Positions 9,672 to 20,364 of a stretch of DNA of 64,000 nt are shown here, piece after piece. Every line of letters begins with the position of its first letter. Position 1 is the first letter of the stretch. The stretch spans positions 17,031,479 to 17,095,478 of the forward strand of contig OX637336.1 in the NCBI GenBank assembly GCA_951799405.1, given 5' to 3'. This stretch comes from Agapetus fuscipes (lineage: Eukaryota; Arthropoda; Insecta; Trichoptera; Glossosomatidae). The notes beneath the pieces are model-generated. The model was not told the origin of the DNA. It worked only from the letters and a program-made list of their open reading frames with translations, and searched no databases. Made by a program: the position numbers and the translations under genes.

Positions 9672-9747
9672 CATCTATCTATAATCTAAGTTGCAAAGAT
9701 ACATTATATTTTAGATTCATATTAAATGCATTCTTGTAAGCAGGAAT
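9672..9747 (-). repeat. A-repeat 3' end fragment
   Basis: TCTATAATCTAAGTTGCAAAG followed by ATGCATTCTTGTAAGCAGG in - orientation; the remainder is absent. Confidence 0.7.
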
Positions 9748-9877
9748 ATGCTATCCGGGCGTTGTCAGTTGACTCCAGAAAATGACTGGATAACAGTTGA
9801 AATCGCTTGACGGTTATATACTCAGATTCTTGACACTTAAAACTATGTATTTTTGTATCATGAAATAAAAATTGTAA

Positions 9878-10145
9878 TCTATAATCTAAGTTGCACAGAG
9901 ATGTATAAACATTTATAATTTACATTAAATGCCCACAAATAGACGTGTCATGTCTGTTTGTGGGCATGACACATTGTGTAAGTTCGTGCTTACAAATCTG
10001 CATGTGTACTTACAAATTCCCGATCTCAAATGAACATAAATCCTGCAACCCTGTTTCAGAAAAATGCGATTTCAGAGTTTATGTTCATTTTAAAGATTAG
10101 GGTTTTTTGTAAGTGCACACGCAACATGCGTAAGCGTGAACTCGT
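9878..10145 (-). repeat. A-repeat, internally rearranged
   Basis: On the - strand the 3' half is recognisable from 9878. A short inverted duplication occurs around GACGTGTCATGTCTGTTTG (two copies of the GCCCACAAA-GACACG block facing each other). From 10063 the sequence switches to a + strand A fragment (TTTATGTTCATTTTAAAG to GCGTGAACT). Confidence 0.65.
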
Positions 10146-10189
10146 CGACGTACAATCCAATTCCCCATTATTAATTTATTTTTCACAAT

Positions 10190-10440
10190 TTAGAAACAAC
10201 TGCACAAGGAGTGCCACGCGAGCTATGCTATTAGCTTCAGTAACATCTATTCACTTACTTTTAGAGTCATGGGCACGCCTCTCACCTGGAGGTTTGTTGG
10301 TTACCGTGCCGTGGCTTTATAAACATTACGGGAAGGTCTTCTGCCGCTTGAAAATACATAGCCTTGAATGAGCGTCCACGTGATGCAGGTCCTTTTAAGG
10401 CATACATGCGGGACGGGTATGAGAAGGGTGTTAGCATGCT
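10190..10440 (+). repeat. E-repeat, longest copy
   Basis: Includes ACAACTGCACAAGGAGTGCC, GAGTCATGGGCACGCCTCTC and GCCTTGAATGAGCGTCCACG. It matches the two pieces at 56615-56662 and 60472-60610 that flank the L2 insertion, which shows it is one dispersed unit. Function and class unknown. Confidence 0.65.
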
Positions 10441-10460
10441 GTACAATAATTGTGCACCTT

Positions 10461-10718
10461 CTAAATCTAATCTAAATCCAAGCTGCAAAGATATGTATCA
10501 TTTGAGATTCATATTAAATGCATTCCCACAAGCAGACACGCATAATTTCGCGCTCACACATGCCGCATGTGGACCTACAATATAAAGAAAAACATTTCTC
10601 AAATGGACATAAGCCCTGCAACTCTTGCCGACCTTAACTGAAACAGGGGTGACATTGGCAAAGTGAATAATTTTTTACAGTATGGGCGGTCAGCCTCATA
10701 CCAACCTATAAGTCAAGG
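10461..10718 (-). repeat. A2-repeat, full length, downstream of an RTE remnant
   Basis: The - strand reads from CCTTGACTTATAGGTTGG at 10718 to a CTTGGATTTAGATTAGATTT tail. It lies about 120 bp beyond the stop of the RTE remnant at 10838-11040, on the same strand. Confidence 0.9.
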
Positions 10719-10837
10719 AATACAAGCAATCAATTACATTTGAGTATAAAAAATAAATAAACACTAAACAATTAAACAGTAAAAAATTAAAAACCTTCTA
10801 AACATATTTTATAAAAAAGTGTTTTTTTTTTTAAAGC

Positions 10838-11040
10838 CTCAGCCTGAAACGCCAGCATTACAGATCAACCGCCATTTCTTTTGGTCCTTGCATACTTCTT
10901 TCATTTCATCCAGTCATAACCTTTTTCATACAATCTCTCCTTTTAGTATGACTCTGGATATCCCATTCATTCGCTATTTCGGAAATTTGGTCCATCCATG
11001 CCTTTCTCGGTCTACCACGACATGACTTGATGTTGAAATA
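10838..11040 (-). pseudogene. RTE C-terminal fragment
   Basis: The - strand resembles the last ~65 codons of the 37660-38412 RTE (TGGATGGACCAAATTTCCGA, AATGAATGGGATATCCAGAG, AAATGGCGGTTGATCTGTAA). Small gaps break the frame. The A-repeat follows in the RTE 3' direction. Confidence 0.75.
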
Positions 11041-11227
11041 TCTTGGCAACTTAGATTATAGGTGTGCCAGTGAACATGTGGCGTAATATCTCACTTCCAG
11101 AGGCGTTCCAGCGTATCCCGTGATCGAATTATTGATCTCCGTGTAATGTATACTGTACACAGGATAACGCGGTTATGAGCGCTGGGTAAACACGGTCTTA
11201 GGGTAATGCCCATATCGCATGACTTAC
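11041..11227. other. No feature recognised
   Basis: Unassigned sequence between an RTE remnant and a tRNA-like head. Confidence 0.3.
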
Positions 11228-11312
11228 ATCCTACCCCAACCGTAGTCTAGTGGTTAAAGCTGAGCACTTGTTATCACAAGGTTTCCGGTTCAAGTCCGCG
11301 TGGCAGGAGTAA
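11228..11312 (+). repeat. tRNA-like sequence, probably a SINE head
   Basis: A box GTAGTCTAGTGGTTAAAGC, an anticodon-type stem-loop (CTTGT-TATC-ACAAG) and a B box GGTTCAAGTCC are spaced as in a tRNA. The acceptor ends do not pair well, and an A-rich stretch follows, so a SINE head or tRNA pseudogene is more likely than a functional tRNA. Confidence 0.55.
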
Positions 11313-11379
11313 AAATGTCTATGAAATAAAATAGGAGATTGGCTAAAAGTTATGAATATTTCTTGACCCTCAAGTCGGT

Positions 11380-11655
11380 GTGTAAAAAATGTTTACTTTA
11401 GCGATTTCACCCCTATTTCAGGGAAGTCCGGTAAAAGTTGCAGAGTTTACGTTTATTTAAGATTGTGTTTCTTATGTTGTTATTCCACATGCGGCATGTG
11501 TAAGTTGAAAAGCCTGTGATCATGTGAGGTTTAGTTTATTTTGTATGCACACACGCAGCATGTGTGAGCGCGAACTTGCATGTTCCTGAATTAATTAATA
11601 TCTCCGAGTGTTAATTTTTTAAATGTCTTTGCAACTTTAATTTTATAGTTTCAAC
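11380..11655 (+). repeat. A-repeat, diverged, with a duplicated inner segment
   Basis: CACCCCTATTTCAGGGAAG core and TGTGTGAGCGCGAACTTGC block are present. The CACATG(C)GGCATGTGTAAG segment occurs twice. Confidence 0.75.
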
Positions 11656-12136
11656 TGTAGACAATACTTTCTGTAAACACCATATTAAAAGCAAACTTAT
11701 ATATTTTTTTATTTTAACAAAATTTACATCAAAAAACAAAATAAGCAATAAACACAATTCAAGAAACTGTAGCTTAACAAAATTATTTAAACTTTTAATT
11801 TAATGAATGGATAAACTTAAAAATAAATTTGATTCAAGCTAGCAATTTATTAATTTCAAACAGTATATTATACTTGTATACAAGTCAATAGCCAATGCAC
11901 TTCCTTCAATTTCTCAATACCTTTCCGTCTTACTCCGGATTACAAAGCATAAATATCTACGCTTTGCAGCTTACATAGATGCTGTTTAAATTATACAAAC
12001 TGCGCATGCAACAATACCAATAATTAAATCCCAAACACAACAATCCAGTCCTCTTCCGTTTCCTCTACCCCTCCTCCAACCCACCCTTCCGCCCTCTTCC
12101 TTCCGTTCATCTCTCATCCTCTCCCCTCTCCCACAT
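11656..12136. other. AT-rich then pyrimidine-rich, no gene seen
   Basis: 11656-12020 is AT-rich. 12040-12135 is a strongly C/T-rich strand, the kind of tract seen near insect promoters, but nothing more can be claimed. Confidence 0.3.
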
Positions 12137-12345
12137 TTGGACCAGTCGCAATCGTCCGTGCATGCCGGTAGGACGTATCCGAGCCTCTACGCCGAAAAAG
12201 GCTCTACGAAAAAAATAGGTTCTACAACAACAAAAAACGGTCTACAAAGTAAAGAGCTTCTACGAAAAAAAAATAGGTTCTACGAAAAAAATAGGTTCTA
12301 CGAAAAAAATGGTTCAGTAGCCTACGAGGAAAAATACGGTCTACG
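12137..12345 (+). repeat. Short tandem repeat, ~18-20 bp unit GGTTCTACGAAAAAAATA
   Basis: About seven imperfect units of (GG)TTCTACGAAAAAAATAGG type. A looser array with a similar GGTATACAAAAACGGT flavour lies at 45985-46115. Confidence 0.7.
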
Positions 12346-13279
12346 ATGCGTTACAATAAATGTTAATATTTTTTTTAGTTTACGTTTTGCTGTTGTTATA
12401 ATTGAAGTTTAAATCTGAATTTTTAACTGACGTTTTAAATGGAAAATATTTTTTCAATTATAAATGTGAATTTTTCTGTGGGAGATGTGTTTTTCAAAAA
12501 TAATGTTTACAAAGTGTAATTGATTTTAATAATATAAAGTATTGTTTATTTGTGTGCAGTTGATTTTTAAATGATTAGAAAAACGGTGGAAATGGTGCTA
12601 TGTTTTTGTTTTTAAAAAATTAAATTAAAATTCAGTTTCTTATATCTTCAAGATTACTACGTCATATCATTTTTGGATCGATTTTAAATATTAATAAACA
12701 ACATTATATGATCTGTTATAAATTATAGTATATTAATTTGAATTGTTTTCATAGAAAATATTTATTAGTAAACGTTGTATGTAATAATTTTACTAGTGTT
12801 TTTTTAGTGGTGTAGTGTTTTAGAGTAACTTGAAGTTATATGGCCTAATAGTTTATTAACTAAATGTTAAATTTTGATAAAATAGTTAATTCGTTACAAG
12901 TAGTTCAAAATAAGTGATATCACAATAAATAGAGTAACAACATATATTAGAGAAATAGGTTGTTAATTTTGTAGTGAAATTAGTAAAAGTTGTTATTTAG
13001 TACGCTAGAAACGGAGGAAAGAATTTGTTAGTGCTAAAGCAAAGCAGTGTTTTTAATTTGTACGGCTTAAACTGCGCTGCGGTTTGTTTAAAAGCATAAA
13101 TTAAATCCGTGGCATCACGCTCCAGGGAGTTGTTATATTCGCATTTGCCGGAACAAAGGAAGGCATTGTGGCAGAGAAGCTCCGAGACACAGATGCTCTT
13201 AGAGATGACGGCCAAGATAGCTGGAAGGTCAGGAGTTGAGATCGCTAAGCTCGGCTGACGGGTGACGTTTACTTAGCTC
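12346..13279 (+). other. Probable 5' flank or leader of the proline-rich gene
   Basis: AT-rich DNA changes near 13090 to more balanced composition just before the ATG at 13280. An in-frame TAG two codons upstream of the ATG closes the frame. No TATA box or splice acceptor could be chosen with confidence. Confidence 0.35.
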
Positions 13280-14572
13280 ATGGCTGAAGTTCAAACAACC
13301 CCTCAAAACGGGGGACCTGAACCACCACCTAGAAGGGGACCCATAACGACACCTAGATTATCACCTTTGAAAGACACTTTGGTCATCACAACATGGGACG
13401 ATCCACCACCGCCCGCACCAGAGTCAAACTGCAACACGTCCACATTGCCGAGAAGACCAAACACCATAACAAAACCACCTTTACCAAATGGCGATGTCAC
13501 AAATACAAATTCAATACCAAGGAGACCGCATTCGATTGCGTTGTCCAATGGGATCAATTGCTATAATAACAATGTTACAAGCAATGGACCTACCAAGTCA
13601 CCGCAAGTTGCTTTGTATAGACCTCCTGCTCCACCTGGATCACCAGCCAATCAACTACCGGCAAGAAGACCACATAGCATTGCAGCAACCCCCACTGGAC
13701 CACCACCAGTTGTGAATGGAGCACCATATCAAGCTGTCAATGGTTTCCCACATTGGCCTGTCTCACAACACAACAACTTACCTAAAGGTCCTCCACCTAA
13801 CATTGTGAGAAGACCGCATAGCGTTGCTACAACACCCAGCAATGGAAATATAGACCCTTCTCAAAGACATTCTCAATGGAATGGAATCCACCAACCTGTT
13901 CCAAGGAGACCACATAGCATTGCCGTGACTGAAGCAGCCGAGAACAATGCAGTCAATTGGTCTTCACCATCAAGGCTACCACCTTTGCAACACCCAATAG
14001 CAAGACGTCCATCTCCAAATGGAATAAATGGAATGCCTTATCCTGGTTACGTTATACCAAATACAACATGGTCTAACACAAACAGCATTCCTAGAAGACC
14101 ACACAGCATCGCAACTGCTCCTACAACAAACAGCAACTTGAATGGAATCACAGCAGCAAGTCCATCAGATTCTGGTTACAGATCTTTGCCATCTTCTCAA
14201 AGCGATTATCAAGTCACTAAATCTCCTTCTGTTACCATGGCAAATGGAATCCCAAACAGATTGGGTCCTAATTCAGCTCAGGCACAACTCATGCGACCTT
14301 CTCCGACCTTCCACGGTCTTCCTTTCAAACCTTTCAGTTGTGGATTGTCCTCGAATGGTGCTCCGTTGTTTCTTGGGTGCACACATCCTCATTCTGGGAG
14401 TAGGTCTGGAACTCCTGCGACTACTCCCAGTAAAACAGCTTCCTCCACTCCTTCCTCCATCAGGGAGGCTGTACAGCATCTGCTGGCGCAACCGAGGAAC
14501 GGATTCAAGATCATGGATGATAAGATGTGCCTGTTTATTGACATCATGGATTCGCAGGAGAGGTTTTCACAG
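13280..14572 (+). CDS. Proline-rich protein, first coding exon (RRPHS(I/V)A repeats)
   Basis: The 431 codons from ATG 13280 end at CAG, followed by a GTACCT splice donor, so the exon ends in phase 0; the open frame beyond it is intron. The protein is rich in Pro, Asn and Ser and looks disordered. Five RRPHS(I/V)A motifs occur near residues 77, 132, 182, 214 and 276, with two variants (PRRPNTI near 54, ARRPSPNG). R-x-x-S is the core of many basophilic-kinase and 14-3-3 recognition sites, so these may be phosphorylation sites; this is inference. The N-terminus has polyproline runs (PPPP), possible SH3 or EVH1 ligands. The last ~40 residues (IREAVQHLL, DDKMCLFIDIMDSQERFSQ) look like the start of a folded or helical domain continued in later exons. 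An in-frame stop two codons upstream supports the start. I do not recognise the family; a cytoskeletal or signalling scaffold is a guess. Confidence 0.85.
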
Positions 14573-15164
14573 GTACCTTGCTTCAAAATATATTTCCTCA
14601 CATTTATAAACTCTCTAAAAAAACTTTCTTGGGCTTAATTCTTATTACTATGGCTTTAGGATATCTTCTTGCGACTTTTATATATTTTTTATATTTTTTT
14701 CTAAGCGTTCCGGGATAAGAGAATGTCTTCATTTATGGTTCAGGTTTTCAGCAATGCAACTAAAACATTTTAAATCGGATGTATTTGCTTATTTTGAAAT
14801 ATAAATCGTAATTTTTCACTCTTATAAATTACTAAAGCAAAACTTTATTGAAACAATACTCCCATTATGTAACAAAATATAATATACACAGGCTTACCAA
14901 TAATAGAAATTCAATTGTTATTTCGTTTTAAATGTCAAATAAGTTTTATTAACCGTGTTAAAAACTTATTTTTTCATAGAAACAATGAAAAAGATAAAAA
15001 ATAATTTCAGCAATATCAAACCTGTTTACTGCGTAATGTGTATGCCAAATGTCTTGCAAAATTCTCAGATACATTCTACTTTTGCCAACTCTTTCACATA
15101 GGCCAATTTTTAGACTCTTGACGTATTAATCGATTGCGTATCCAAATTCTTTCAATAATCGTTT
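14573..15164 (+). other. Start of intron 1 of the proline-rich gene
   Basis: The splice donor is at 14573-14574. No repeat was recognised up to 15164. The intron beyond is packed with mobile elements. Confidence 0.6.
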
Positions 15165-15420
15165 CCTTGACTTATAGGTTGGTATGAGGCTGACCACCCA
15201 TACTGTAAAAAATGGTTCACTTTGCCAATGTCACCCCTGTGTCAGGGAAGGTCGGAAAAAGTTGTTGGGTGTATGTTCATTTGAGGTTTGGATTTTATTT
15301 GTAAGTACACATTCAGTATTTGTAAGCGCGAACTACACGTGTTTGTTTGTTGGCATGCATTTGATATGAGCTTTAACTGTTAATATATCTTTGCAACTTA
15401 GATTATAGATTATAGATAGA
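15165..15420 (+). repeat. A1-repeat, full length
   Basis: CCTTGACTTATAGG start and a (GATTATA) tail to 15420. It lies in the intron of the proline-rich gene, sense orientation. Confidence 0.9.
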
Positions 15421-15454
15421 TTAGCCAGAAAGCCAAGGTTCGATCAAAATATTT

Positions 15455-15870
15455 TTTCGATTGATAACTCAGTTGGTAAAATGCTTGCATTTCATGTCGA
15501 GAGCTATGTAGGACTCGATCCTTACCGTCGACCCAGGAATGAGTTCCCTTGTCAGTTTTTGTTTGAATCCTAAAATGAACAAGTTCACTCCGCTTTCACA
15601 AAAAATTTAACCAACCAACTTGGGAACTGGGAAACCTTTACTTCCACTGGTTGGCACAAGGCTGGTCCTCTTACCTGTAAATATAAATAGGTTCCACACG
15701 TCACATGCTATGCTTATTTCAAACATCTTGACAAAAGTGAATCTGCCTTCACGGGAGTAGAGAATCCCCTGATACAAGCGAAGTGATCGGCATAAGGTCG
15801 CCCGCTTAGCTGTTAAAATAAATAAGTTCCAAATGCTACGTGTCTATAATGAACATGTCTGTTAACAAAA
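15455..15870 (+). repeat. SINE-C plus a second 3' SINE-C piece
   Basis: Head GATAACTCAGTTGGTAAAATG at 15463, body to GGTTCCACACGTCACATG. A second, more diverged body piece (TTCACGGGAGTAGAGAATCC to AAATAAGTTCCAAATGC) follows from 15740. Confidence 0.75.
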
Positions 15871-16311
15871 AAATCGTAACAGACATGCTTTAAAAATGAT
15901 AGGGAAGAATCAAATAATAGTAATTGAAAATGTATAGAAAGTAGGAGAAAGTACTCGTAATATAAAACTGCCAGTGTTGAAAAATAATGTTTTTTAATTT
16001 GTCATTCGTTTTTGCTGCAACGACAGAATATCGTGGTAAGAAGTTGAACTAAATGTGCAGCTTAGTTTTGTACAGATGTTCATGTATGGAATGTCACCTT
16101 TACACATTGCTCTGTAATTATTTACATACATAGGATGCCTTTGATATTGTAATCTGTGCTGCATTAATTGCCCATGTATTGCCACAAGTGCTAGCAGTAT
16201 ATTAACGTTCCTCAAAGTTAATTCATTATCAACCAGTGCCTCTCAAATGTGTGTAATTTACAGTGCTTCTCAAATGTGTGCTACTATCGGCTGTACTAAA
16301 ATGTGTACAAC
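15871..16311. other. No feature recognised
   Basis: AT-rich intronic DNA; the - strand 73-codon frame at 15994-16215 has no recognisable domain. A GCTTCTCAAATGTGTG(T/C) motif is repeated at about 16240-16280. Confidence 0.35.
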
Positions 16312-16600
16312 TATCATAGTCTAGGGGTTACGGTTTGGACTCGTAAATATAAGGTTTTGGGTTGGAATCCCTGCGGAGCACAAAAAAATATACCATAAAC
16401 ATTTTCGCTGGGTTGAAAAATTCGTATACCTTTTCCAAAGACCGGTAACTAAAGTTACATCCAGCCCTACAACAACTGGGTTTTTATTGAGTACAGGCGC
16501 TTTTTATAGCGACGACCAAGCTGGCAGAGGGCTCTTGAGGTGTGATTTACACAAAAACAGCGCTCGACAAATAAATCATCCTAATACATTTATTTTTATT
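16312..16600 (+). repeat. SINE-B, near full length
   Basis: CATAGTCTAGGGGTTACGG head, diverged B-box region GGGTTGGAATCCC, complete body and L2-like tail (GGTGTGATTTACACAAAAAC, AATAAATCATCC). Confidence 0.85.
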
Positions 16601-16639
16601 ATAAACATATTTTGTTTAACTGGATCTTTTGCCGTGGCA

Positions 16640-16700
16640 CATCTGAAATGAAGCTTCCTGACGTTTCGCCCATATCTACAATGTGCTTCTTCAGGATGAT
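16640..16700 (-). repeat. Penelope-like terminal motif
   Basis: The - strand reads CCTGAAGAAGCACATTGTAG then GGCGAAACGTCAGG. Related CTTCTTCA/ACGTTT arrangements occur in the hairpin at 35862-36050. Helix I of a hammerhead does not form convincingly here. Confidence 0.4.
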
Positions 16701-16753
16701 GTTTATGTGTTTGATGTTTATGCATCTGTTATGTAATGTGTATTTTAGTTTAC

Positions 16754-17148
16754 ATATCGGCGGTTAAAAGGAAGTAGGGCATAACGACGTTTTGGTCAAA
16801 AATGAGTTATGAATGCTATCCTACTTAAATTTTTCCGCTCTTTCTAATGCGCTAACTCCCATAGCTCTACGATGTTTTTTGTTGTTGTTGTTTATGCCCA
16901 AGCAAACAGCTGGGTGTTCGAAGTATGGTGTTGGTGTAACCGACAAGATTTTAGCCTTTTTTGTCCTAAAGGCGCTTGTGACATAAAAAACATCGTAAAA
17001 CTACATTAATAGGAATGCCAATAAATGCCTTTATTATTTTTAATTTAGAGCTGTTATGCCATTTTTCTGCAATCTTAAACTTTAAACTGCTCTCCTGAAC
17101 AATTAAGTTTTTGTCGCTTATGCCCTACTGCCTTGTAACCGTCGATAT
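16754..17148. mobile_element. TIR element of 395 bp
   Basis: Ends read ATATCG(G/A)CGGTTA(A/C)AAGG and continue (A/C)AGTAGGGCATAA on both arms, about 32 bp in all. A second inverted pair (ACGATGTTTTTT / AAAAAACATCGT) lies inside at 16868 and 16984. The dinucleotide AC flanks both sides, but the target duplication is uncertain. No coding capacity. Confidence 0.65.
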
Positions 17149-17151
17149 ACC

Positions 17152-17215
17152 TGGTCGTTTACTCAGTCGGTAGGCCGCTTGCGTTCAAACTCTGAGGGAT
17201 AAGATTCGATTTTAC
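17152..17215 (+). repeat. Degenerate tRNA-like SINE head
   Basis: GGTCGTTTACTCAGTCGGTAG resembles the SINE-C head, but the B box is poor. Confidence 0.4.
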
Positions 17216-17264
17216 GTAGCCATTTTACGTAGTCGAAACAAGGTGAATCGCCACTTGCTAGACT

Positions 17265-17400
17265 TTGCCAGAACATTCTACCTAACACTCAAACATTACC
17301 GAACAAATAAAAATTGTTATAAGCACCTATGATCTATTTGTTTCTAGATAGACTTATACAAACACTAATACAGACAATCCACAACACACAACTACAAATT
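17265..17400 (+). repeat. F-repeat fragment
   Basis: Shares AGAACAT(T/C)C-ACC-AACACTC and ATCTATTTGTTTCTAGA-GACTT with 35740-35850, and partly with 51045-51100. It could be part of a solo LTR; no paired LTR or coding region was seen. Confidence 0.35.
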
Positions 17401-17974
17401 CGTAACCTTATTTTGTACCTTCACATTTTGTGTTATCCAGAGTTAGTGAACGCTTAGCGTGAGTCTGTCTCTGAATAGGACTGTTAATGTTTTGACCCTC
17501 TCTGCCGCTCTCATAAGAATCCATTAACCCATATGTTTTACGACCACTCCTATTATCGAAATACTTAAATGAATAAATAGGTTTCAACCATTCGTCTACT
17601 GAATAATCTGCCATAAAAACATAATTTCCATAGATTGACCAACTACTAAAATTTCTGCTTTCGTAGCGGAGAGCTAGAGTTCGAAAACGAGAGATAATTT
17701 CCAGTTTTTAATTTCGATTATACCTGTCAACTGAAAGGTCCTTAGTCCTTTGATTTTCTCTGCTTTATTGATAAAAGTAATGCTGCATCTTCATACTTCA
17801 TGCACGTCCACAAGCAAAAATTTACAAGAGAAAATCAGTGTCTCAAAGTACTAAAACTTAAATGGGTGATTGGCCTCCTAGTCCTACCCACCTCCATTCA
17901 TTGTTGCGTTGTTTAATTTTACAAAGGTTCTCATGAAATCATTATTCCCATTGTGAATATAATATTGACTTCAC
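17401..17974. other. No feature recognised
   Basis: Unassigned intronic sequence. Confidence 0.35.
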
Positions 17975-18136
17975 TTAAAGCTTGGGATGAGGCTGACCCT
18001 TCTTAGGATATTGTACTTTAAAAATTGGGTCACTTTTCCAATGGTTACAGAGAAGGGTCACACAATTTGCTAGGTCCATGTTTATTTGAGGGGAAAGTCC
18101 ATGTTTATTTGAGATTAAGGTTTTTTTTAAATTGCT
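17975..18136 (+). repeat. A-repeat, partial, first of a same-strand cluster
   Basis: GATGAGGCTGACCCTTCTTA to the TTATTTGAGATTAAGG region; degenerate, and directly followed by a full copy. Confidence 0.7.
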
Positions 18137-18389
18137 CCTTGACTTATAGGTTGGTATGCGGCTGACCACCCATGCTGTAAAAATGGTTCACTTTGCCAAT
18201 GTCACCCCTGTTTCAGGTAAGGACGGCAAGAGTTGCAGGGTGTATGTCCATTTGAGATTTGGTTTTTATGTTGTAGGTTCACATGAGGCATGTGCAAGCG
18301 CAAACTTGTGCGTGTCTGGTTGTGGGAATGCATGTAGTGTGAATCTCCAATGTGACATATCTTTGCAACTTAGATTAGATTAGATTAGC
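18137..18389 (+). repeat. A2-repeat, full length, in cluster
   Basis: CCTTGACTTATAGG to TTAGATTAGATTAGATTA. It has the subfamily-2 features CATGCTGTAAAAATGG and TTCACATGAGGCATGTGC. Confidence 0.9.
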
Positions 18390-18580
18390 TTTACTTTGCC
18401 CAATGTCACCCCTGTCTCAGGAAAGGGCAAAAAAAATTGCTAGGTACATATTTATTTGACATTTATGTTTTTTTGTACACATCACCATATTTATACAAAA
18501 ACTTGCACGTGCCTTCTTGTGGATATACATTAAACATGTTATCTTAAATATTCATTCGTCTTTGCAACTTAGATTGTTAT
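18390..18580 (+). repeat. A-repeat, 5'-truncated, in cluster
   Basis: Starts within the body (TTTGCCCAATGTCACCCCTG) directly at the tail of the previous copy and runs to TTTGCAACTTAGATTG. Confidence 0.8.
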
Positions 18581-18955
18581 AGTGTAGTATGTCATCTTGC
18601 AAGGGATATACTCCAAAACCTTTCACATTCGTTCTGAAAACTATTTACATTCATCTTTCAATGCCGTCCAGCTGGGTCATCTATCTTTCACGACCACCCA
18701 CACTTTCCCAGGGTCCTGACCGTCACCCTGGACCTTCCATTTAGACCCTCGGGATGAGGGGTAGGAGGATCCAGGCGAGAGAGGCTCTCTATTCACCACT
18801 CGTTCAAGTTTCGGGACCCACAAACCATTGACACTTACGTAAACACTTGATGAAACCTAGCGGGTGATGGGAAACCTTTTGGATTTTTAAAATCTTTACT
18901 ATTTGTCGTTTATTTGGACACCTTGAATGTACAACTGAATAATTTCCTATTATTT
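18581..18955. other. Unassigned spacer between A-repeats
   Basis: More GC-balanced than the flanks (CCCTCGGGATGAGGGGTAGG). Not recognised. Confidence 0.3.
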
Positions 18956-19201
18956 CCTTGACTTACAGGTTGGTATGTGGCTGACCAACCATGCTGTAAA
19001 AAATTCTTCACTTTGCCAATGCCACTCCTGTTTCAGGGAAGGTCGGCAAGAGTTGTAGGGTGTATGTTCATTTGAGATTTGGGTATTTATATAGTAGTTT
19101 CACATGTGGCATGTACAAGCATGAACTTAGAAGTATTTGCTTGTGAAAATGCATAATGTGAATCCCCTGTGTTACATATCTTTGCAACTTAGATTAGATT
19201 T
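18956..19201 (+). repeat. A2-repeat, full length, in cluster
   Basis: CCTTGACTTACAGGTTGGTA to TTTGCAACTTAGATTAGATT. Confidence 0.9.
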
Positions 19202-19210
19202 TAATGGTAA

Positions 19211-19446
19211 GGTTGGTATGCGGCTGACCACCCATGCTGTAAAAATGGTTCACTTTGTCAATGTTACCCCTGTCTCAGGGAAGGACGGCAAGAGTTGCAG
19301 GGTGTATGTCCATTGGAGATTTGGGTTTTATGTTGTAGGTTCACATGAGGCATGTGCAAGCGTGAACTTGTACGTGTCTGGTTGTGAGAATGCATGTAAT
19401 GTGAATCTCCAATGTAACATATCTTTGCAACTTAGATTAGATTAGA
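19211..19446 (+). repeat. A2-repeat lacking the first 12 bases, in cluster
   Basis: GGTTGGTATGCGGCTGACC to TTAGATTAGATTAGATAAG. It begins within about 10 bp of the previous copy's tail. Confidence 0.9.
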
Positions 19447-19906
19447 TAAGAATTTGTCATTTTTTGACTGTCTTTATCCTTTACCACCCTAAGTATCTAA
19501 AAATTACACATGGTCCGAAGTGGGGTACCGGAGGACCCCAGCTACTTTTCATACAAAATAATCATAAGGCAGAGAGCCCGCCAGACGTGCGTTTCGCTCC
19601 GCATACGCCGTGGGAATGACGCAAATAGGACAAACTCAACCAGTGTTTCCTAAACGGTGGAAGAGAATTTAAAATAAACATTTTTATAATAATTTTTATT
19701 TCATTTTCAATTGTATAATAGTGAAATATGCAACATACGAAATTAAAAAAAACATAAATAAAGTTAAAATCCAAAAAAACATAAATACAATTTTTCAAGT
19801 TATGTACAATAGTGTTGAGAAATATCAAGCGAAGGCATCTTTTTTATCTGGGCGTAGTTTATATCTGCAACAAATTAACGAATGGTTTGTTATTTATTTA
19901 AATACT
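19447..19906. other. Unassigned; possible hAT-like end at 19644
   Basis: CAGTGTTTCCTAAACGGTGG at about 19645 resembles one end of a hAT element, but no matching inverted end was found. The rest is AT-rich. Confidence 0.3.
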
Positions 19907-20035
19907 CTAAATCTAAATCTAAGATGCAAATATACCTATATTAAAATTTACAATCCACATCTTATACACCCACAAAAGTAAACATACGTAAGATTTTCTT
20001 GCATACAAATACAATTTCAAATGTGTCTACAGTAG
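19907..20035 (-). repeat. A2-repeat, 3' half, diverged
   Basis: CTAAATCTAAATCTAAGATGC tail, followed by the ACACCCACAAAAGTAAACAT block. Confidence 0.6.
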
Positions 20036-20052
20036 GAAATACCGCAAATGAC

Positions 20053-20360
20053 CGGTCCGTAGTCCAGGTGGTAACACTTCGGACTCGTAACTGGAAGGTC
20101 GTGGGTTCGAATCCCGGCGGAGCACAGAAAATATACCATTTATATTTTCAAATTTGCTCTTCGCTAGGTTGAAAACTTCATAAACCTTTACCAAAGACCG
20201 GTCATCAAAAGGTCCATCCAGCCTTACAACAACTGGGTCTTGCTTGAGAATTGGCGCTTTCTACATCGACGACCAAGCTCGCAGAGGGCTCCTGAGGTGT
20301 GATACACACAAAAACAGCGCTCACCAAATAAATCAGCCTAATTTTTTTTTTTTTTTTTTT
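20053..20360 (+). repeat. SINE-B, full length
   Basis: GGTCCGTAGTCCAGGTGG head, CGGACTCGTAA anticodon region (loop CTCGTAA, CGT, Thr-like), B box GGTTCGAATCC, full body, then the tail CACACAAAAACAGCGCTCAC and a T-rich end. Confidence 0.95.
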
Positions 20361-20364
20361 AAAT

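Noticed and set aside
11228..11312. Functional tRNA gene
   Set aside because: A and B boxes and an anticodon-like arm exist, but the acceptor stem does not pair properly and there is no T-run terminator.
13303..13557. Frames opposite to and overlapping the proline-rich exon
   Set aside because: Shadow frames caused by the Pro/Asn codon bias of the real exon.
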